The notes under the pieces are model-generated. The model had not been told where the DNA came from. It did no database searches and saw nothing but the letters and a program-made list of their open reading frames with translations. A stretch of DNA of 11,110 nt. Origin: Deltaproteobacteria bacterium. Its GTDB lineage: Bacteria > Desulfobacterota > SM23-61. Every line of letters begins with the position of its first letter. Positions within the stretch are counted from its first letter, which is position 1. The DNA lies in assembly GCA_016234425.1 (NCBI GenBank), contig JACRCA010000250.1, positions 1 through 11,110 on the forward strand, given 5' to 3'. The position numbers and the translations under genes are program-made. Positions 6,703-11,110 of this stretch are shown one piece after another.

Positions 6703-7653
6703 TTAAGGGGTAAATTGTAAAGAAAAATTCTCCCGCAAGAAATTCTCCATTTCTAAATTTCCCCCGGAAGGAGTAGCGGGGGTTTCGTCAACCAGCGTTG
6801 CCCGAGAGATCACTCCCAGACGATGCAAGGCGAATTTGAGGCTTTTTGCCGGGTTCATCTGTAAGATCTGGTTGAGTTCCCTAAGCTTTTGGCTTTGTTT
6901 TAAAAGGAGAAGGTTTCGCACCGGATCCTCTGGCAAGCTTAGGGAAGCCCTGACAGTCTCGCCCCATTCTGCCGGCAGAAGATTGGCGCCCCAGGAAACG
7001 ACCCCCGAGGAACTTGGCTGGTTGAGAAAGCTCTTTTCATCTCCGTCGTAGAAGCGAAAATCTCTTCGCGCCCGCACGGCTCTTTGGTAATGAATCGTTC
7101 GCTTCAAGTCACCAGCATGAATCAGGCCAACAATCTGTTCGTTTTCTGAAAGACGTTTCAATATGGCGGTGCGGATATTGTTGCGCTTCAGGGAGCGGTT
7201 CAATTTGGAGATGAGGCGGGGATGGTTATGAAGCAAAATGGGAAAGGAAGTGATTTTTCTCCATTCCTGATAGAGCTGCGGTAACTTGCGATTGCTGTGG
7301 TGCCAGAGGGGGATATCCACCCAGAAGAGGGGTTTCTTGCCCGCCCAACCAGAGTAAGTCTTGTCCACGGCTTCGATGTTGCTCAAGGTTTCTTCTGTAG
7401 AGCTGGCCGTGGGGCAGAGAAGCAGGGGTTTTTCTCCAGAGATAGTTTCTCCAGAGCCCTGAAGAAGTTCCAGGCGCATTCGGTTAGGAAGGGAGAGCCC
7501 TTCCCCGACGAGACCTTCCCCGATGAGCAGGCCATCGCAAAAAGGCAGAGCGCGCTCGGTCAGTCGCCTAAGCGAAGGCCAATCGATCCTTCCCTCTTCA
7601 TCGAGGGGGGTTACCAGAGCAAGGATCAATCCCCTTGGCGGATATCCCATCAC
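6703..7653 (-). CDS. DHDPS/NAL-superfamily protein lacking catalytic residues
   Basis: The 316 residues follow the (beta/alpha)8 aldolase layout of dihydrodipicolinate synthase: LILALVTPLDEEGRIDW (9-25), GLLIGEGLVGEGLSL (41-55), a PILLHNHP segment (138-145), IVGLIHAGDL (174-183), VVSWGANLLPAEW (218-230) and a C-terminal helical region with NPAKSLKFALHRLGV. The chemistry-defining residues are missing. GTTGE is replaced by GLVGE (47-51); the Tyr of LYNVP is His142; the Schiff-base Lys of GIK is Ile178; the PYY segment reads PLW (115-117). Classical pyruvate aldolase chemistry is therefore unlikely. The start is GTG 7653 or ATG 7650, with AGAGGTG touching them, 2 nt after the kdsD stop. The gene is intact and tightly coupled, so it is probably functional as something other than DapA: a binding protein or a new enzyme. 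Confidence 0.82.
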   Translation of the reverse strand: MMGYPPRGLILALVTPLDEEGRIDWPSLRRLTERALPFCDGLLIGEGLVGEGLSLPNRMRLELLQGSGETISGEKPLLLCPTASSTEETLSNIEAVDKTYSGWAGKKPLFWVDIPLWHHSNRKLPQLYQEWRKITSFPILLHNHPRLISKLNRSLKRNNIRTAILKRLSENEQIVGLIHAGDLKRTIHYQRAVRARRDFRFYDGDEKSFLNQPSSSGVVSWGANLLPAEWGETVRASLSLPEDPVRNLLLLKQSQKLRELNQILQMNPAKSLKFALHRLGVISRATLVDETPATPSGGNLEMENFLRENFSLQFTP

Positions 7654-7655
7654 CT

Positions 7656-8630
7656 CTAAAAAACCCGCAGGTCCCCCCGGCTCAGGATATCCTGGAGGGT
7701 GACCACACCTTTCATTCGCTTTTCTTTGTCCATGACTGGAAGGGCCACTAAGTTGTGCTGCACAATTGCTCGCAATGCTTCTACCGCAGATGCGCTTTCA
7801 TCGATGGTCAATGGGTTGGCCCTCATCAACCCTTCGATCAGGCGGGCGGGGAATTCGGGCGACCCGATGTCTCCCTGGCGCAGATCCCGGTCGGTGATGA
7901 TTCCGGCAAGGCTTCCATCTGGATGGATGACCAAGGCGAAGTCCGTGGCCTGCCGTTTGATCACCTGGAGAAATTCCAGAACGGTTGTTTCTTTGGAAAC
8001 ATTCGGGAATTCTGACGCCGGGCGCATGAGGTCCTTTACCCGAAGGTTAAGACGCTCTCCCAGGCTTCCCCCTGGATGGAGCAGCGCAAAATCTTTCTCC
8101 CCGAATTTTCTCTGCCGCATCAAAGAAACGGCGATCGCGTCGCCGATAACCAGGGTGGCCGTAGTGCTGGAAGTAGGGGCCAAACCTAAGGGGCAGGCCT
8201 CTCGCTCCACCCCCACGTCGATGACAATCTCGCTATTCTGAGCCAGGGTAGAGTTCAGGTAGCCGGTTAAGCCAATGATTTTAACCCCCATCTTTTTCAG
8301 GCTGGGAAGCAAGTTGATGATCTCAGTAGTCTCGCCGCTGTTGGAGATAGCCATGACCACGTCCTGAGCCGTGACCATGCCCAAGTCTCCGTGGAGGCCT
8401 TCCACGGGATGGAGGAAAACCGCCGGGGTGCCGGTGCTGGTTAGGGTGGCCACAATCTTCCGGCCAACCAATCCTGACTTGCCAATGCCAGTGACTATTA
8501 CCCGTCCCTTGCAGGCCAAAAGTGTCTCTACCGCCCGGACAAAATTTTCATCCAGGCGGTCGAGTAAACCTTGGATGGCCTCGGCTTCAATCTGGATGAC
8601 TTCTCGAGCTTGACGAAGAATCTCTTTCAA
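7656..8630 (-). CDS. kdsD: Arabinose-5-phosphate isomerase KdsD (SIS + two CBS)
   Basis: It interconverts ribulose-5-phosphate and arabinose-5-phosphate, the first step of KDO synthesis for LPS, in the cytoplasm. The 324 residues comprise a SIS domain (about 40-175) and two CBS domains (about 198-255 and 265-320). Motifs: VTGIGKSGLVGRK (46-58), HGDLGMV, ISNSGETTEI (95-104), EACPLGLAPTSSTT (144-157), LLHPGGSLG (183-191). Lys51, Glu103, Glu144 and His185 match the catalytic Lys59, Glu111, Glu152 and His193 of E. coli KdsD with a constant offset of 8. The start is a TTG: an in-frame TGA lies 27 bases upstream with no ATG or GTG between, and no good Shine-Dalgarno is visible, so expression may be modest. 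It heads the minus-strand operon. The paralogue GutQ has the same layout, but KdsD is the default call. Confidence 0.94.
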   Translation of the reverse strand: MKEILRQAREVIQIEAEAIQGLLDRLDENFVRAVETLLACKGRVIVTGIGKSGLVGRKIVATLTSTGTPAVFLHPVEGLHGDLGMVTAQDVVMAISNSGETTEIINLLPSLKKMGVKIIGLTGYLNSTLAQNSEIVIDVGVEREACPLGLAPTSSTTATLVIGDAIAVSLMRQRKFGEKDFALLHPGGSLGERLNLRVKDLMRPASEFPNVSKETTVLEFLQVIKRQATDFALVIHPDGSLAGIITDRDLRQGDIGSPEFPARLIEGLMRANPLTIDESASAVEALRAIVQHNLVALPVMDKEKRMKGVVTLQDILSRGDLRVF

Positions 8631-8685
8631 GGGAAAATCCCCATTAAAAAGGGGTCAAGGGTTCAAGGACTCGAACACTTCTATA

Positions 8686-8714
8686 ATAATACCGCAGGCA
8701 AATTTCTCTGTCTA
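8686..8714 (-). promoter_or_regulatory. Predicted sigma70-type promoter of the kdsD operon
   Basis: On the minus strand TAGACA (8709-8714) and TATTAT (8686-8691) are separated by exactly 17 nt; each hexamer matches the sigma70 consensus at 5 of 6 positions. Transcription would start near 8679, giving a leader of about 50 nt before the TTG start of kdsD. The leader holds two tandem 8-mers, GGTCAAGG and GTTCAAGG on the plus strand (8653-8668), and a short CCCC/GGGG dyad (8639-8654). A perfect TATAAT on the plus strand (8682-8687) overlaps the -10 region but has no good -35 partner. The call rests on consensus matching alone. Confidence 0.5.
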
Positions 8715-8722
8715 TTTTAAAA

Positions 8723-8881
8723 ATGGCCAGTTTAGCCAAGAAGGTCGTTTCCCTCGGGCGAAAACCTTCCCGTGTACTGGTAAATCAAAAGGAATTGACT
8801 GGTAGAGAATTTCCTGAGTATATTAAATATGTAAATCTGGCCATTCTCAAGACGGAATTGGCCGATGGGCCTGAGGAGTGA
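8723..8881 (+). CDS. Small hypothetical protein, 52 residues
   Basis: A short open frame that I cannot assign to a family. The product begins MASLAKKVVSLGRKPSRVLV and ends ILKTELADGPEE; the N-terminal half is basic, the C-terminal tail acidic, with an amphipathic-looking middle (REFPEYIKYVNLAIL). There is no signal peptide or obvious membrane segment. It lies alone between the kdsD promoter region and the next gene, whose ATG at 8886 starts 4 nt after this TGA; the GAGGAG ribosome site of that gene is inside the last codons here. This tight join, and the sensible amino-acid mix, are the reasons to believe it is real. Against it, no Shine-Dalgarno precedes ATG 8723 (the upstream bases are TATTTTAAAA), so a leaderless or weak start would be needed. 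TATAAT at 8682-8687 could be its -10. Confidence 0.55.
   Translation: MASLAKKVVSLGRKPSRVLVNQKELTGREFPEYIKYVNLAILKTELADGPEE
8873..8878 (+). promoter_or_regulatory. Ribosome binding site deciding the start of the 88-residue protein
   Basis: GAGGAG stands 7 nt before ATG 8886, an ideal spacing. The alternative in-frame ATG at 8865 has no such site and would overlap the preceding small gene by 17 bases. Confidence 0.65.
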
Positions 8882-8885
8882 GAGG

Positions 8886-9152
8886 ATGGGGGAGAAGATG
8901 GATCGTTGGCGAAGATTTCTTCACGATATCTTCGCGGGGATGACCTATTTTGAGATCGAGCAAACCGCCCGACATGAGAAGCTTTCCCGGCAAGATCTTT
9001 TTCTGTTGGTCACTTTTGGAAACTTGCTCGGGGTTCCCATCCTGCCCCTTTACTATTCTTTACGAGTTTTGCCCCTCATCCTTCCCGCCATCGATTCATG
9101 GAAAAAGAGAATGCTGAAAGAACGGGACTTAACCGAGATTAAATCGCTTTGA
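8886..9152 (+). CDS. Small hypothetical protein with hydrophobic core, 88 residues
   Basis: I do not recognise a named domain. The protein begins MGEKMDRWRRFLHDI, continues with a polar segment (FEIEQTARHEKLSRQD), then a long hydrophobic region rich in Leu, Pro and Tyr (LFLLVTFGNLLGVPILP and YYSLRVLPLILPAI), and ends with a charged tail (WKKRMLKERDLTEIKSL). This pattern suggests a small membrane-associated protein with one or two short, proline-broken segments in the bilayer, N- and C-termini both cytosolic-looking and basic. The start at 8886 follows from the GAGGAG 7 nt upstream. It forms a likely two-gene unit with the 52-residue ORF before it. No terminator with a T-run follows. The function is unknown; a partner role for a larger membrane or ATPase complex would be speculation. 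Confidence 0.75.
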   Translation: MGEKMDRWRRFLHDIFAGMTYFEIEQTARHEKLSRQDLFLLVTFGNLLGVPILPLYYSLRVLPLILPAIDSWKKRMLKERDLTEIKSL

Positions 9153-9294
9153 TGCCTGAATTGTCGGAAAATCATGGGGAATTTGCCGGAAGGCTGATTA
9201 TGCTGATCATCTCCATTTAGAAAACGCCGGGGTCCGGGAGCTATACAAGGCCAACTAAATTTTTGCGCATATTTGCAACCGCCTCATATGGTCT

Positions 9295-9435
9295 GTCATT
9301 CCGGGCTTGACCAGCCTGCCCCGTACTTGATACGGGGGAATCCAGGGTTTCCCGTGAAAACGGGAACCCAGTTCATTTGTTAGTTCCCCGCTTTCGCGGG
9401 GACAGAGTCTGGATTCCCGCTTTCGCGGGAATGAC
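9295..9435. repeat. Composite palindromic intergenic repeat with GTCATTCC/GGAATGAC ends
   Basis: The 141-bp element is bounded by an 8-bp perfect terminal inverted repeat, GTCATTCC (9295-9302) and GGAATGAC (9428-9435). Inside are four consecutive hairpins: CCCCGTA/TACGGGG (9319-9337), GGGTTTCCCG/CGGGAACCC with one bulged base (9345-9369), CCCCGC/GCGGGG with a TTTC loop (9386-9401), and ATTCCCGC/GCGGGAAT with a TTTC loop (9413-9432). The last unit is the widespread proteobacterial ATTCCCGC-N-GCGGGAAT repeat, related in form to neisserial dRS3 and to sequences whose false translation reads FPRKRES. It carries no transposase and may be a non-autonomous element or a REP-like unit. It could form stable RNA structure between the flanking genes. 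Confidence 0.8.
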
Positions 9436-9487
9436 GATTTATGCGAATTTATATGGGTCGCTCTGGATAAAGAGCAATCCTTCATAG

Positions 9488-9495
9488 AAAGGAGG
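9488..9495 (+). promoter_or_regulatory. Strong ribosome binding site of the HpaB/AbfD-like gene
   Basis: AAAGGAGG followed by TT, 5 nt before ATG 9501, is a near-perfect anti-16S match and the strongest in the window, suggesting high translation. Confidence 0.75.
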
Positions 9496-9500
9496 TTGTT

Positions 9501-10958
9501 ATGGGCTTAAAGACTCGTAAGGATTACATGGCTTATCTTAAAAAGCTGCGCCCTAATGTCTCTAAATTTGGCGAAAGAATTGAAGATGTGACCACGCATC
9601 CGGCTACCCGTCGGGTCGTGGAGAGCCATGCCCGGGCATACGATGCCGCCCATGACCCTGAGCTCTCTCCACTCTTTACAACTACATCAGTCCTGACCGG
9701 AGAGACAATCCATCGGCCTAACTCTCTGATGCCATCTATGGAGGATGTCATCTTCAACTCCAAGTTCAAACGGCAGATGTTCCGGCTCACCGGGACATGC
9801 ACCGGTGCTCTCTGCGCGGGCTGGAATGCCATGAATACCATGTGGGCTGTGACCCATGAAGTCGATAAAGCCATGGGGACGGGATATCATGAGCGCCTTA
9901 AAAAATGGGTGTTGCAGGCTGAAGCTGAAGGTTGGACTGTAGCCGGAGCTTTAACTGATGCTAAGGGGAACCGCAGTCTGAAGGCCTTCCAGCAACCCGA
10001 CTTGGATTCCAACCTCAGAATTGTAGAGGTGAGCGAAAATGGCCTCGTCCTGCGGGGCGCGAAATTGATGATCTGCGGCGTGGCTGCCAGCAATGAAATT
10101 TTCCTCCTCCCAGGCACTACCTACGGGGAAGCAGAAAAAGAATTTGCTTTGGCCTGCGCCATTCCCCGGGATACGGAAGGCTTGATCATTGTGGAGACAA
10201 GGCGTCCCAGCGATACCCGGGAACAAGAAGAGGGGTTTGATATTCCCACGGAAACTGGGATTACTCAGGCCTATTTGATTTTCGAGGACGTCTGCGTGCC
10301 CCAAGAAAGGGTCTTCTTGTGCAAAGAATTCGCTTATACCGGCAAGATCATCCAATACTTCACGGCCATCTACCGGGCCTGCATCGGAGCCTGCGTGGCC
10401 GGCCAGGGAGATCTTATGATCGGAGCGGGAATCCTCATGGCCCGGGCCAATGGCCTTTCTGCCCGCACCTTCTCCTCCAAGTTCGTGGAGATGGCCGTCA
10501 ACAATGAGACCACCTTTTCCATGGGTGTCGGGGCCATTGCCCTAGGAAGCCGCCACCCATCGGGAATCTGGATTCCCGATTCTCTGACTGCTCATGCCAA
10601 CAAAGTTCACGTGGCCACACTGCCATACGAGACCAAACGGCTCTGCCAGGAGATTGGTGGGGGGATTGTGGAAACCGGATGCTTTCCTTCATACAGAGAT
10701 TTCATGGATGCCCGCTACGGGAAATTGATTCAGAAATACATCCAGGCGGGATCATGTAGCCCGGAAGCCCGTGCGCGAGCTGCCCGGCTGAGTGAATGGC
10801 TTACCCTCGGGGCTGGTGTTCCCGGATGCATGCATGGAGGCGGCTCTCCGGATGGTGCCAGGTTAGTGGTCAGATCCCTTACCCCCATGGAGAAATATGC
10901 GGATATGGCCAGAAAATTGGCCGGGATCACGGAAGAAATTCCTGAACCGGGTAAATAG
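9501..10958 (+). CDS. 4-hydroxyphenylacetate 3-hydroxylase / 4-hydroxybutyryl-CoA dehydratase family protein
   Basis: A 485-residue flavoprotein-family member with an acyl-CoA-dehydrogenase-like fold. It follows the AbfD type rather than the monooxygenase type: LTGTCTGALCAGWNA (96-110), GALTDAKGNRS (149-159), GAKLMICG (186-193), FEDVCVPQERVF (261-272), a Y-R-x-C-IGAC-x-AG block (291-301) and MHGGGSP (444-450). Family knowledge: AbfD of Clostridium aminobutyricum binds FAD and a [4Fe-4S] cluster through Cys99, Cys103, His292 and Cys299. Here Cys100 and Cys298 align, but the His position is Tyr291 and the second Cys of the first pair is at 105, shifted by one. The protein is Cys-rich (12 Cys). 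A dehydratase or other radical reaction on a CoA ester or aromatic substrate is possible; the substrate is unknown. The start has AAAGGAGG 5 nt upstream. A likely paralogue begins downstream at 11060. Confidence 0.85.
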   Translation: MGLKTRKDYMAYLKKLRPNVSKFGERIEDVTTHPATRRVVESHARAYDAAHDPELSPLFTTTSVLTGETIHRPNSLMPSMEDVIFNSKFKRQMFRLTGTCTGALCAGWNAMNTMWAVTHEVDKAMGTGYHERLKKWVLQAEAEGWTVAGALTDAKGNRSLKAFQQPDLDSNLRIVEVSENGLVLRGAKLMICGVAASNEIFLLPGTTYGEAEKEFALACAIPRDTEGLIIVETRRPSDTREQEEGFDIPTETGITQAYLIFEDVCVPQERVFLCKEFAYTGKIIQYFTAIYRACIGACVAGQGDLMIGAGILMARANGLSARTFSSKFVEMAVNNETTFSMGVGAIALGSRHPSGIWIPDSLTAHANKVHVATLPYETKRLCQEIGGGIVETGCFPSYRDFMDARYGKLIQKYIQAGSCSPEARARAARLSEWLTLGAGVPGCMHGGGSPDGARLVVRSLTPMEKYADMARKLAGITEEIPEPGK

Positions 10959-10967
10959 GAAAATTTT

Positions 10968-11038
10968 GGACGCAGATATTTTTAGATTTTCTATATATGA
11001 AATATCTTTCCGCGCTGATCTGCAGAAATCGGCGTTCC
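10968..11038. repeat. Imperfect inverted repeat in the gap before the second HpaB/AbfD-like gene
   Basis: An AT-rich dyad: AGATATTT (10974-10981) pairs perfectly with AAATATCT (11000-11007), and the outer bases GGACGCAGAT (10968-10977) and GATCTGC followed by GGCGTTCC (ending at 11038) are partly complementary. It resembles decayed intergenic repeats of the CGCAGAT type. No T-run terminator follows, so its role is unclear. Confidence 0.35.
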
Positions 11039-11059
11039 ATTAATTTGGGGGAAGATCAA

Positions 11060-11110
11060 ATGGCCATGATGACTGTGGAGCAATACCAGGCTTCCATTCA
11101 AAAGATGAAA
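11060..11110 (+). CDS. Start of a second HpaB/AbfD-family gene (3' truncated by window)
   Basis: The frame is open from ATG 11060 to the window edge, 17 codons: MAMMTVEQYQASIQKMK. GGGGGA (11047-11052) lies 7 nt upstream, a credible ribosome site. The sequence resembles the N-terminus of this protein family, where a Met/Thr-rich start is followed by an x-Y-x-x-S-L-x-K pattern, and it parallels the start of the complete gene at 9501 (LKTRKDYMAYLKKLRP). A tandem paralogue is the most likely reading, but 17 residues are too few for certainty. Transcription together with the upstream gene across a gap of about 100 bp is possible. Confidence 0.6.
   Translation, partial: MAMMTVEQYQASIQKMK

Larger units (their letters stand above)
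9153..9500. other. Non-coding stretch between the small-gene pair and the HpaB/AbfD-like gene
   Basis: About 350 bases with no convincing gene. The first 140 bases hold only a 22-codon frame (9152-9220) that starts in a TGATG join with the previous stop and has no independent support. The centre is a composite palindromic repeat (9295-9435). The last 65 bases form the leader of the next gene, with a strong ribosome site but no promoter that I would defend; TTTATA-like AT-rich bases around 9436-9455 are the only candidate. Confidence 0.7.

Noticed and set aside
9152..9220. 22-codon frame starting in a TGATG join after the 88-residue gene
   Set aside because: Too short, ends in a hydrophobic run, and nothing beyond the start-stop overlap supports it.
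9319..9432. CRISPR array or rho-independent terminator in the palindromic region
   Set aside because: The hairpins differ from each other, spacing is irregular, there are no unique spacers between identical repeats, and no hairpin is followed by a T-run.
9255..9485. 76-codon minus-strand frame containing FPRKRES
   Set aside because: This is the well-known false translation of the palindromic ATTCCCGC repeat, not a protein.

Overview
The window looks like chromosomal DNA of a Gram-negative, probably anaerobic bacterium of the Deltaproteobacteria/Desulfobacterota type. A KDO-pathway isomerase (kdsD) and a UDP-GlcNAc module (glmU-glmS) imply lipopolysaccharide and peptidoglycan synthesis. Two adjacent members of the 4-hydroxyphenylacetate 3-hydroxylase / 4-hydroxybutyryl-CoA dehydratase family are typical of anaerobic degraders. 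The organism assignment is inference from gene content; no rRNA or other phylogenetic marker is present.

Layout. (1) Positions 1-4661, plus strand: the 3' end of glmU, then glmS, a MOFRL-type glycerate 2-kinase and a DUF72 protein, closely packed (6-nt gap, 36-nt gap, 4-nt overlap). (2) Positions 4627-8630, minus strand, read from right to left: kdsD, a dihydrodipicolinate-synthase-fold protein that has lost its catalytic residues, a small predicted lipoprotein, a twin-FHA protein and a PP2C phosphatase. These five are nearly contiguous and are probably one operon fired from a sigma70-like promoter at 8686-8714. The two operons converge, and the DUF72 and PP2C genes overlap tail to tail by 35 bp. 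(3) Positions 8723-9152, plus strand: two tiny unrecognised genes (52 and 88 codons) diverging from kdsD. (4) Positions 9153-9500: a non-coding stretch with a 141-bp composite palindromic repeat element. (5) From 9501, plus strand: a complete HpaB/AbfD-family gene, followed after about 100 bp by the start of a second gene whose N-terminus looks like the same family.

How the genes work together. glmS makes glucosamine-6-phosphate and glmU finishes UDP-GlcNAc, the precursor of peptidoglycan and lipid A. kdsD feeds KDO synthesis for LPS. The kdsD operon then runs into a phosphoprotein module (an FHA reader plus a PP2C eraser, with no kinase visible here) next to an envelope lipoprotein, which suggests, without proving, phospho-dependent control of an envelope process. 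The HpaB/AbfD-like proteins probably act in anaerobic carbon metabolism, but the complete one lacks several residues that define 4-hydroxybutyryl-CoA dehydratase, so its reaction is open.

Most unusual items: the pseudo-enzyme-like DapA homologue inside the kdsD-FHA-PP2C operon; a candidate phosphothreonine switch in the FHA linker; the altered cluster-ligand set of the AbfD-like protein; and the pair of small unrecognised genes.
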